Positions 15,469 through 22,802 of a DNA stretch of 42,886 bases are shown piece by piece. Location: assembly GCA_016462645.1 (NCBI GenBank), contig JAEMSX010000017.1:1-42886 (forward strand). The letters run 5' to 3'. The number at the start of each line of letters is the position of its first letter. Positions within the stretch are counted from its first letter, which is position 1. This DNA is from Thermoleophilaceae bacterium. Lineage in GTDB: Bacteria; Actinomycetota; Thermoleophilia; Solirubrobacterales; JACPNS01. The position numbers and the translations under genes were made by a program. The notes beneath the pieces were generated by a model, which ran no database searches, was not told the origin of the DNA, and saw nothing but the letters and a program-made list of their open reading frames with translations.

Positions 15469-15513
15469 CGCCGGTCAATCCGGGGTGACGATTGCGTCAA
15501 TTACTCTCGGGAC

Positions 15514-16335
15514 ATGTCCTTTGATCTCCCCGAGGGTCAGAACAAGCGCGAGCTTGCCAGCGGCAAGCTGATCTACGACGAGCCGCTGCCCCACGTCGCC
15601 CGCCTGCGGATCGACAACCCGGACAAGCGCGGCGCGCTCGACCAGGAGATCCTCGACGCGATCGCCGGCACCATTCCGACGATCCAGGCCCGCTGCCTGA
15701 TCGTGACCGGTACCGGCAGCGTGTTCAGCGCCGGCTACGACATCGGCGGCCTGCCCGAGGATCGCTTCGCCGAGGAGGCCGAGAAACTCGTCGCGCACCC
15801 CTTCACCGAGGCGATCACCTCGCTCACCGAGTTTCCGTTCCCGACGATCGGCGCGCTGAACGGCCACACGATCGGCGGCGGACTCGAGCTCGCGCTCTCC
15901 TGCGACATCCGAATCTGCGCCGAGGGCGCGAAGCTCGGGATGCCGCCCGCCAAGCTGGGCCTGGTCTACAGCTATGACGGTCTCGACAAGTTCATCCAGA
16001 CGATCGGGCCCGCGCGCACGCGCGAACTCTTCTTCACGGCGCAGAACATCAGCGCCGACCGCGCGCTGAAGTGGGGTCTGGTCAACTACGTGCGTCAGGC
16101 CGAGGCGGTCAGTCCCGACGCAGTCGTGATGGCCGAGTCGATCGCCGCCAACGCGCCGCTCTCATTGGAGGGCAACAAGAAGGTCATCAACACCCTGCTC
16201 GCGCATGCTCCGATCGATCCGGCGGTGCTCAGCGAACTCGCGGAACTGCGCCGCGACTGCTTCCTCAGCAACGACTTTCACGAGGGCGTTCGCGCGTTCG
16301 CCGAGAAGCGTCCGCCCGAGTGGACGGGCACCTGA
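15514..16335 (+). CDS. Crotonase-family protein resembling methylmalonyl-CoA decarboxylase
   Basis: A 273-residue crotonase starting at ATG 15514. It has the usual oxyanion loops (FSAGYDIGGLP about 70; NGHTIGGGLELALSCD about 112-127). At the Glu164 position it has Pro (MPPAKLGLVYSYDG), with a Tyr two residues after the Gly-Leu. E. coli methylmalonyl-CoA decarboxylase (YgfG/ScpB) has the same Pro replacement and an active-site Tyr at the matching spot. Other shared features are FSAGxDIxxLP and ELxFTAxxIxAxRAL. It lacks the E. coli His66 (Tyr here). I infer decarboxylation of methylmalonyl-CoA or a related 2-carboxyacyl-CoA; generic hydratase remains possible. It lies 45 bases after the biotinyl miniprotein and is likely co-transcribed. 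Confidence 0.85.
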   Translation: MSFDLPEGQNKRELASGKLIYDEPLPHVARLRIDNPDKRGALDQEILDAIAGTIPTIQARCLIVTGTGSVFSAGYDIGGLPEDRFAEEAEKLVAHPFTEAITSLTEFPFPTIGALNGHTIGGGLELALSCDIRICAEGAKLGMPPAKLGLVYSYDGLDKFIQTIGPARTRELFFTAQNISADRALKWGLVNYVRQAEAVSPDAVVMAESIAANAPLSLEGNKKVINTLLAHAPIDPAVLSELAELRRDCFLSNDFHEGVRAFAEKRPPEWTGT

Positions 16336-16403
16336 CGCGAGAGTCAGTCAATCCCGCTCCCGGTGCGGGTTTACCCGTCCGGAGAACCACCTATCTTTTG
16401 GTA

Positions 16404-16433
16404 CGTCGGAGGGGCCTCCCGCCCCGCCCGACG
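16404..16433 (+). promoter_or_regulatory. GC-rich leader hairpin before bioF
   Basis: CGTCGG (16404-16409) pairs with CCGACG (16428-16433) and GGGGC (16411-16415) with GCCCC (16421-16425), leaving a five-base loop. It holds the strongest GGAGG (16408-16412) in the leader. A possible promoter lies before it: TTTACC near 16368 and TATCTT at 16392-16397, 18 bases apart. The CGGGT-TT-ACCCG repeat around the -35 could be an operator. The weak GGGGA at 16433-16437 is the nearest ribosome site to the TTG start. Confidence 0.4.
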
Positions 16434-16444
16434 GGGATACGCAC

Positions 16445-17725
16445 TTGACTGATCTTGAACAGCACCTGAACGCCCTCGAGGACCAGGGCCTCTACCGCCG
16501 TATGCGGTTGATCTCCGGTCCCCAGGGAGCACGCGTTCTGCTCGACGGCAAGCCCGTCCTGCTGATGTGTTCAAACAACTATCTCGGCCTGGCGGACCAC
16601 CCCCGGGTCCGCGAAGCAGCCGCTGATGCCGCTCGTCGCTGGGGCGTTGGCTCCAGCGGATCGCGGTTGATCAGCGGCAACATGACCGTTCACCGCCGGC
16701 TCGAGTCACGCCTCGCCGAGTTCAAGGGCACCGACGCAGCCCTGCTCTTCGGCAGCGGTTACATGGCGAACGCCGGCATCATCCCCGCGCTCAGCCAGGA
16801 AGGCGAAGTCATCTTCAGCGACGAGCTGAACCACGCTTCGATCGTCGACGGCTGCCGCCTCTCGCGCGCCGAGACCTTCATCTACGACCACGGCGACCTC
16901 GAGCACCTCGCCTGGGGCCTGCGTCAGGCACGCGGCCGCGCGAGCCTGATCGTCACCGACAGCGTCTTCAGCATGGACGGCGACATCGCCCCGCTCGAGG
17001 GCATCGCCGAACTCGCGCACAACCATGACGTCCGCGTGATGGTCGATGAGGCCCACGCCACCGGAACGGTCGGCCCTGACGGTCGCGGAGCGGTCGCCGC
17101 GCTGGGCCTCACCGGCGAGATTGACGTGATCGTCGGCACGCTGAGCAAGGCGCTCGGCGCCTACGGCGCATTCGCCGCCTGCGACACACAGATCGCCCGC
17201 TACCTCGTCAACTCGGCGCGCAGCTTCATCTACAGCACCGCGCCCTCGCCGCCGGTCGTCGCCGCGGCGGCAGAGGCGCTCGAGATCCTGATCGAACAGC
17301 CGCGCCGCGTCACCCGGCTGCGCCAGAACGCCGAGTTCTTCCGTCGCGAGCTTGCACGCCGAGGATTTGACGTCGCAGAGGACGTCGGCGGAAGCCGCGC
17401 GCCGCACATCGTTCCGCTGGTCATCGGCGACCCCGAGCTGGCAATGAAGATGTCGCAGGAAGCGCTTGAGCGTGGGGTCTTCGCCCAGGCGATCCGCCCG
17501 CCGACGGTGCCCGACGGCATGAGCCGCATCCGCGCCGCCGTGATGGCTTCACACAAGCCCGATGAACTGACTTCCGCCGCCAAGATCCTGGCGAAGGCCG
17601 CGATCTCGGTCGGCTTCACGCCCGGCGAGCGCATGCCCGGCGAGTTCGGTCCGCCGCAGACGATCAGAGCTTCCCGTGGAAGCGGCGTCTACGACGAAGA
17701 CTCGGACGAGCTGGCCGTCGCGTAG
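16445..17725 (+). CDS. bioF: 8-amino-7-oxononanoate synthase (BioF), TTG start
   Basis: A 426-residue PLP enzyme that condenses pimeloyl-ACP/CoA with alanine in biotin synthesis. The protein homology begins at TDLEQHLNALEDQGLYRRM, so a TTG at 16445 is the likely start; the frame is open upstream but that stretch looks like leader. Seen: MCSNNYLGLADHP (about 40), GSSGSRLISGN (about 67-77), DELNHASIVDG (about 125), DSVFSMDGD (about 170), VDEAHATGTVG (about 200) and the PLP-lysine motif GTLSKALGAYGA (about 231). A C-terminal tail of about 30 residues with an acidic end (DEDSDEL) exceeds typical BioF. Glycine C-acetyltransferase is related, but bioD and bioA downstream settle the call. bioD starts four bases later. 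Confidence 0.94.
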   Translation: MTDLEQHLNALEDQGLYRRMRLISGPQGARVLLDGKPVLLMCSNNYLGLADHPRVREAAADAARRWGVGSSGSRLISGNMTVHRRLESRLAEFKGTDAALLFGSGYMANAGIIPALSQEGEVIFSDELNHASIVDGCRLSRAETFIYDHGDLEHLAWGLRQARGRASLIVTDSVFSMDGDIAPLEGIAELAHNHDVRVMVDEAHATGTVGPDGRGAVAALGLTGEIDVIVGTLSKALGAYGAFAACDTQIARYLVNSARSFIYSTAPSPPVVAAAAEALEILIEQPRRVTRLRQNAEFFRRELARRGFDVAEDVGGSRAPHIVPLVIGDPELAMKMSQEALERGVFAQAIRPPTVPDGMSRIRAAVMASHKPDELTSAAKILAKAAISVGFTPGERMPGEFGPPQTIRASRGSGVYDEDSDELAVA

Positions 17726-17729
17726 CCCC

Positions 17730-18416
17730 GTGTCCGGCCTGTTCGTAACGGGCACCGGCACAGGTGTGGGCAAGTCCGTCGTCGCAGCCGCGATCGTGGC
17801 GGCGCTGACGGCGCAGGGCAAGAAGGTCGCCGCGTTCAAACCGGCCGTGAGCGGCCTCGACGAGATCACGCCCGGCTGGCCGCCCGACCACGAGTTGCTG
17901 GCCGCCGCCACGGGCTGGCAGTCGCCCGACTCGGTCTCCCCGTTCACGTTCGGCCCGCCCGTCTCGCCGCACCTGGCCGCGCGCGACGCAGGCGTCTCAG
18001 TCACGCTCGACGCGCTCACCGAGGCATACGAGCGCGCAGCCGCCGCGGCCGAAGTGACGATCTGCGAAGGCGTCGGCGGTCTGATGGTCCCGCTCTCGGA
18101 CGACCCGGACCTGAGCGTGCTCGACTTCGCCAAGTCGATCGGCCTCCCCGCCGTCGTCGCGACCCATCCCGGACTCGGAACGATCAGCGACACGCGACTC
18201 ACCGTCGATCGCCTCGAATCGGAGGGCGTCCCCGTCGCCGCCGTGGTGATTTCGGGCTGGCCGCAGGAGCCGTCGGCGATCGAGTTGTCGAACCTGGAGA
18301 CGCTCGCCCGACTGCTGCGCGTGGACGTCGCCACGCTGCCGATCACCTCGCCTGAGCGACTCGCCGCAGACGCCGCAGATCTGCCGATCACGCGTTGGCT
18401 CAGCAAGCACAATTGA
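17730..18416 (+). CDS. bioD: Dethiobiotin synthetase (BioD)
   Basis: A 228-residue ATP-dependent carboxylase that closes the ureido ring of dethiobiotin. I start at GTG 17730 because LFVTGTGTGVGKS, the family P-loop, follows at once and the bioF stop ends at 17725. Seen: KPAVSG (about 37-42), the long PFTFGPPVSPHLAA substrate stretch (about 72-85), CEGVGGLMVPL (about 112-122), VATHPGLGTISDTRLT (about 142-157) and VVISGWPQ. The protein is full length. It lies between bioF and bioA in a tight operon. Confidence 0.95.
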   Translation: MSGLFVTGTGTGVGKSVVAAAIVAALTAQGKKVAAFKPAVSGLDEITPGWPPDHELLAAATGWQSPDSVSPFTFGPPVSPHLAARDAGVSVTLDALTEAYERAAAAAEVTICEGVGGLMVPLSDDPDLSVLDFAKSIGLPAVVATHPGLGTISDTRLTVDRLESEGVPVAAVVISGWPQEPSAIELSNLETLARLLRVDVATLPITSPERLAADAADLPITRWLSKHN

Positions 18417-18434
18417 TTGCCTAGGATGATCGCC

Positions 18435-19760
18435 ATGACTAGTGGCGACCTTGCTGAACTGGACCGGCGCTACATCTGGCATCCGTTCACCCAGCAGCAG
18501 GGCTGGCTGTCAGAGGACGCCCCGATCATCCGCTCAGCAAAGGGCACAAACCTCTTCGACGTCGAGGGGCGCGGCTACATCGACGGCGTCTCGTCGCTCT
18601 GGTGCAACGTCCACGGTCACCAGCATCCGAAGATCGACCGGGCCGTGCGCGACCAGCTCGGCCGCGTCTCACACACCACGATGCTCGGCCTCTCGCACGA
18701 ACCGGCAATACGGCTCGCCGAGCGACTCGTCGAGATCGCGCCCGAGCGCCTCACACGCGTCTTCTACTCGGACAGCGGCTCGACCGCCACCGAGATCGCG
18801 CTGAAGATCGCGTTCCAGCACTTCCAGCAGAGCGGTCAGCCGGAGCGCACGCGCTTCCTGTCGATGCGCGACGCCTACCACGGCGACACGATCGGCGCCG
18901 TCTCAGCGGGCGGCATCGACCTCTTCCACGCGACGTACGGCCCGCTGCTCTTCGAAACCCTGAAGACCACCCCCGGTGACGTCGCTGAACTCGAGCGCCA
19001 CTTCGAACAGCACGGCAACGAACTCGCCGCAGTGATCATGGAGCCGCTCGTGCAGGGCGCCGCGGGCATGATCCTCCACCCCAACGGCTACCTGCGCAAG
19101 GTGCGCCAGCTGTGCGACAAGCACGGAGTACTGCTGATCCTCGATGAAGTCGCGACCGGCTTCGGCCGTACCGGAACGATGTTCGCCTGCCAGCAGGAGG
19201 CGGTCGAGCCGGACATCATGTGCGTCGCCAAGGGCATCACCGGCGGCTATCTCCCGCTCGCGGCCACGCTGACCAGCGAGATCATCTACTCGAGCTTCCT
19301 CGGCGACCACACGGAGCAGAAGACCTTCTTCCACGGTCACACCTACACCGGCAATCCGCTTGCCTGCGCGGCCGGTATCGCGACGCTCGAGATCTTCGAG
19401 CAGGAGCAGACGCTCGACCACGTCGCCGACCTCTGCGTGCTGATCCTCAAGCTGCTGGAGCCGATCGCGGAGCTTCCGCGCGTCAAAGAGGTTCGCCGCC
19501 GCGGCCTGATGGTCGGCATCGAGCTCGACGGTTTCCCGGTGGAGGCGCGCGCCGGGCACCAGGTCACGCTTGCAGCGCGCCGGCGCGGCGCGATCATCCG
19601 CCCGCTCGGCGACACCATTGTGCTGATGCCGCCGCTCGCGATCAGCGCCGATGAGCTGCGCCGACTGGTCGACATCACGGGCGAATCGATCGCCGAAGTC
19701 TCGGCTGACGCGGCCTCGAAAGAGGAACCCAGAGTGCGCAGGGCGAAAGTGAAGATCTGA
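18435..19760 (+). CDS. bioA: Adenosylmethionine-8-amino-7-oxononanoate aminotransferase (BioA)
   Basis: A 441-residue class III PLP aminotransferase converting KAPA to DAPA, the step between BioF and BioD. ATG 18435 is preceded by AGGAT at good spacing; ATG 18426 and TTG 18417 are also in frame. Seen: IWHPFTQQ near the N-terminus, diagnostic of BioA; LFDVEGRGYIDGVSSLWCNVHGH; YSDSGSTATEIALK (about 109); LILDEVATGFGRTGTMFA (about 230-247); the PLP-lysine stretch CVAKGITGGYLPLAA (about 262-276); and FFHGHTYTGNPLACAA (about 297-312). Its TGA overlaps the Nudix start (TGATG). bioB, needed for the last step, is not in the window. Confidence 0.96.
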   Translation: MTSGDLAELDRRYIWHPFTQQQGWLSEDAPIIRSAKGTNLFDVEGRGYIDGVSSLWCNVHGHQHPKIDRAVRDQLGRVSHTTMLGLSHEPAIRLAERLVEIAPERLTRVFYSDSGSTATEIALKIAFQHFQQSGQPERTRFLSMRDAYHGDTIGAVSAGGIDLFHATYGPLLFETLKTTPGDVAELERHFEQHGNELAAVIMEPLVQGAAGMILHPNGYLRKVRQLCDKHGVLLILDEVATGFGRTGTMFACQQEAVEPDIMCVAKGITGGYLPLAATLTSEIIYSSFLGDHTEQKTFFHGHTYTGNPLACAAGIATLEIFEQEQTLDHVADLCVLILKLLEPIAELPRVKEVRRRGLMVGIELDGFPVEARAGHQVTLAARRRGAIIRPLGDTIVLMPPLAISADELRRLVDITGESIAEVSADAASKEEPRVRRAKVKI

Positions 19761-20356
19761 TGCCAGTCGAACCACGTGCAGCCTCTTCCGTCCTCGTCCT
19801 CCGCGATGGCGACGACGGGATCGAAATCCTCTTTGTCCGTCGATCTCCGACCCTGAAGTTCATGGGCGGCGCCTGGGTGTTCCCCGGCGGGACGCTGCTC
19901 GCCGCCGACGGCGACCCGAAGGACGATCTCGCCTGGCGCGTCGCCGGCGCGCGCGAGACCTTCGAAGAAGCCCGGATCACGTTGCCCGAGCCCGAGAAGC
20001 TCGTCCCCTTCAGCCGTTGGATCACGCCGGAGATGGCGCCGATGCGTTTCGACACGCGCTTCTACCTCGCGCTGGCGCCCGAGGGCGCAGAGCCGGCACC
20101 CGACCGCCGCGAGGTTGATCGCGCGGAATGGTGGACGCCCGCGAAGGCACTGCACCTCTTCGTCAAGGACGAGGCCGACCTGCACTTCCCGACGATCAAG
20201 CAGGTCGAGAAGATCGCGCTCTTCGAGACCGCGCGGGACGCATTGGACGCGCATGCGAGCATCCCCGTGGAGACGATTCTGCCCCGCGTCGCGGCGAGTG
20301 ATGAAGGCTTCGAGATCCTGTTGCCCGGCGACCCGGGCTACGAGCAGGCCAGCTAG
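19760..20356 (+). CDS. Nudix hydrolase
   Basis: A 198-residue Nudix-fold protein translationally coupled to bioA by a one-base overlap. Seen: VFPGGTLLA (about 41), then a spaced Nudix helix with ARETFEEARI (about 62-71), giving the REx2EE metal site in a box longer than the canonical 23 residues. Such long boxes occur in the NUDT7/NUDT19-like group, several of which cleave CoA or acyl-CoA. A CoA-related substrate would suit the acyl-CoA-rich setting but is inferred only. Following are RFYLALAPEGAEPAPDRREVDRAEWW (a substrate-loop region) and a C-terminal helical part with PRVAASDEGFEILLPGDPGY. Its end overlaps convergent egtD by four bases. Confidence 0.88.
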   Translation: MPVEPRAASSVLVLRDGDDGIEILFVRRSPTLKFMGGAWVFPGGTLLAADGDPKDDLAWRVAGARETFEEARITLPEPEKLVPFSRWITPEMAPMRFDTRFYLALAPEGAEPAPDRREVDRAEWWTPAKALHLFVKDEADLHFPTIKQVEKIALFETARDALDAHASIPVETILPRVAASDEGFEILLPGDPGYEQAS

Positions 20357-21375
20357 ACAGAAGCGGGCGTGGCCAGAGCGAGCGCGAAGCGCTCGTCGGC
20401 ATCCGTGTACCAGTCCCGCAGATCCAGCCCGGCTTCCTCGAGCGCGGAGACAAAACCGTCGCGCGTGAACTTGCGGCTGATCTCGGTGCGGATCTCCTCG
20501 CCCGCGACAAAATCGAGCGTGAGGTCGATCGCCGCGACGCGCACCACCTGGTTGCGGGTTGAACGCAGGCGCATCTCGATCCACTGGTTCTGTTCGTCGA
20601 AGAATGCGACGTGCTCCCATGCGTCGAGGTCGAAGTTCCCGCCGAGGCTGGTGTTGATCGAGGAGAGCACGTTCTTGTTGAACTCTGCGGTGACACCCGC
20701 GGAGTCGTTGTAGGCGGCCTCGAGTTCGTTCTTGTCCTTCACCAGATCAATCCCGACGAGCAGCGAGTCGTTGGGCTCGGCCAGGAAGGCCATCCGCTTG
20801 AGGAAGAAGAGCATCTCGTCAGGAATGAAGTTCCCGATCGTTCCGCCGAGGAACGCGAAGAGTCGGCCATCGGCCTGCGGCAGGCCGCCGAGATGCTTCT
20901 CGAAGTCACCGATCACGCCGTGGACGCGAAGTCCGGGGTACTCGCCGACCAGTCGCACGGACGCTTCACGCACGGCCGATTCGGAGAACTCGATCGGCAC
21001 GTACAGTGCCTCGCCCAGACTCGCCAGCAACGGCCGCAGAAGATGCTCGGTCTTGAGCGATGACCCCGAGCCAAGCTCGACGAGCGCGCTCGCGCCGGCC
21101 GTGTCGACGATGTCGGCGCCACGTGCCGCGAGGATCGACTCCTCGGTGCGGGTCGGGTAGTACTCGGGCAACTCGCAGATCTGATCGAACAGCTCGGAGC
21201 CCTTGGCGTCGTAGAAGTACTTCGGCGGAAGGAAACGCGGGCTGGCCGACAGACCGCGGCGCACGTCGTTCGCGAACGACGTGATCCACTCCTCGCCGCG
21301 GTAGATGTCGAGACGGACATCCGGGCGGACGTCGGCAAACTCGAGTGCTTCAACTTGTTCGGCGATCGGGCTCAA
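20353..21375 (-). CDS. egtD: L-histidine N-alpha-methyltransferase (EgtD)
   Basis: A 340-residue SAM-dependent enzyme that trimethylates histidine to hercynine, the first step of ergothioneine synthesis. I choose TTG 21375 because GGAG lies six bases before it; TTG 21387 in the same frame has no ribosome site. Seen: the histidine-binding PPKYFYDAKGSELFDQICELPEYYPTRTE stretch (about 50-78, split here as PPKYFYD and LPEYYPTR), the SAM loop LVELGSGSSLKTEHLL (about 100), FLGGTIGNF with the substrate Asn, and GIDLVKD (about 193). It lies 18 bases downstream of egtB. Confidence 0.95.
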   Translation of the reverse strand: MSPIAEQVEALEFADVRPDVRLDIYRGEEWITSFANDVRRGLSASPRFLPPKYFYDAKGSELFDQICELPEYYPTRTEESILAARGADIVDTAGASALVELGSGSSLKTEHLLRPLLASLGEALYVPIEFSESAVREASVRLVGEYPGLRVHGVIGDFEKHLGGLPQADGRLFAFLGGTIGNFIPDEMLFFLKRMAFLAEPNDSLLVGIDLVKDKNELEAAYNDSAGVTAEFNKNVLSSINTSLGGNFDLDAWEHVAFFDEQNQWIEMRLRSTRNQVVRVAAIDLTLDFVAGEEIRTEISRKFTRDGFVSALEEAGLDLRDWYTDADERFALALATPASV

Positions 21376-21393
21376 GTGGCGCTCCAATTCAAT

Positions 21394-22737
21394 TCAGTTC
21401 GAGGATCGGGCGAGGCGGAATCCGGAGAAGATCTGCCGCCGCTCCGGCAGATCCCAGTTGCGAAAAGTGTTTGAGACCGTGCGAGCACGGGTCGCCCACG
21501 ACCCACCGCGCAGTACCCGGTAGCCACCGTCGAAAAACGGCTCCGAGTACTGCTCGTATGCGAACGGGGTGAAACCGGGATACGCGGAGAACTCGGAGCT
21601 CGTCCACTCCCAGACCTGTCCGAGCATGTCAATCGGCGCAAATCCGTGGTCGGCGCTGCCCACCGGGTGCGCGCCGAAGGCCAGCTGGTCGAGATTTGCC
21701 GCACCGGGGACCCACGGGGTGTCACCCCAGGCGTAAGTGCGGCGCTCGCCGGAGGCTCCCGCCCGCGGGTCGTACGAGGCCGCCACCTCCCACTCGAACT
21801 CCGTGGGAAGCCGTGCGCCGTGTGCCCGCGCGTAGGCCGAGGCCTCATGCCAGTTGACGTGGCAGACCGGCGCCGAAAGGTCAACCGGATCGCCGGCGCC
21901 GAAGTCGGTCGTGATCCACCCGCCGTCGCTGCGCTTCCAGCCGAGCGGCGCCGCGTCGAAATCGTCGCCCTGCTGCGCGAGCCATTCCCAACCCTCCGCG
22001 GTCCACCACTCGGGCTTCTTGTACCCGCCGAACTCGATCCACTCGGCGTAGTCGCCGTTGGTCACCGGTCGCGTGGCGATCTCGTAGGCAGCAAGCTCGC
22101 GCTCGTGAGCCATCAGTTCGTTGTCGTAGATCAGCGTGCGGGAGTTCGGCTCGCATCCGATCCGGTAGCGGCCGGCCGGGAAGGCAATCATGTCGCGGTT
22201 GCGCGACATCGGTCGGTACGCCCGCGAAGCGGCCTCGCGCAGGCGGATGTGCTGCTCGCCGGAAGGTGGAGCAAGGTATTCGGCTGCCAGCACCGGCGGC
22301 GGCGAGTACCCGTCGAGCTGGCGCAGGAGCTGCAGCATCGTCTCGTTGTGCTGCTGCTCGTGCTGGATGACGAGCTCGATCAAGAACGGGTCGAGCAGCT
22401 CGATGCGCGCGAGCACCTGCTCGCGCACGGCGCCCATGTAGGTGAAGCACTGATCGCTGCTGAGCACGTCGAGCTCACCGCGCTCGGCGCGCGGGTGCTC
22501 GAACGGGTTGTAGACGCCGTCGAGCTCGCCGTCCTCGCTGCCCAGCAGCCAGCGCTGCTCGAAGTTCGCGATGTGTCCGAGATCCCAGAGCAGCGGCGAG
22601 AGCAACGGGTCGACGACGCGCGAAAGATCGGCATCATCGAGACCGGCGATCAGGGCCAGTGTGCGATCGCGCGTGCCGGCCAGCACCTCGGCCTGCTCGC
22701 TCGCAACGTCTGTGCCCCTCAGCGCTCGCGATTCCAT
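21394..22737 (-). CDS. egtB: Hercynine sulfoxide synthase (EgtB)
   Basis: A 447-residue non-haem iron enzyme that joins hercynine to a thiol donor with O2. ATG 22737. Domain 1 is DinB-like with the iron ligands His in LLWDLGHIANFEQ (about 55) and the HxxxH of IQHEQQHNETM (about 128-138). Domain 2 is formylglycine-generating-enzyme-like: FPAGRYRIGCEP (about 186), VTNGDYAEW, VCHVNWHEASAYARAHGARLPTEFEWE (about 300), AWGD, and the C-terminal VLRGGSW...FSGFRLAR. No egtA, egtC or egtE lies alongside, so the donor (gamma-glutamylcysteine or cysteine itself) is not settled. The short divergent spacer to the glycosidase gene (22738-22802) holds no clear promoter. Confidence 0.95.
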   Translation of the reverse strand: MESRALRGTDVASEQAEVLAGTRDRTLALIAGLDDADLSRVVDPLLSPLLWDLGHIANFEQRWLLGSEDGELDGVYNPFEHPRAERGELDVLSSDQCFTYMGAVREQVLARIELLDPFLIELVIQHEQQHNETMLQLLRQLDGYSPPPVLAAEYLAPPSGEQHIRLREAASRAYRPMSRNRDMIAFPAGRYRIGCEPNSRTLIYDNELMAHERELAAYEIATRPVTNGDYAEWIEFGGYKKPEWWTAEGWEWLAQQGDDFDAAPLGWKRSDGGWITTDFGAGDPVDLSAPVCHVNWHEASAYARAHGARLPTEFEWEVAASYDPRAGASGERRTYAWGDTPWVPGAANLDQLAFGAHPVGSADHGFAPIDMLGQVWEWTSSEFSAYPGFTPFAYEQYSEPFFDGGYRVLRGGSWATRARTVSNTFRNWDLPERRQIFSGFRLARSSN

Positions 22738-22802
22738 CCGGCCACTCTACGCAGAATTGGCAATCGACGTGTCGATAGGCGATCGCAACAATCGCTGTGA
22801 TT

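Noticed and set aside
16205-16444. N-terminal extension of bioF by 80 residues
   Set aside because: Overlaps the end of the crotonase in another frame and covers the promoter/hairpin leader; BioF homology begins after the TTG at 16445.
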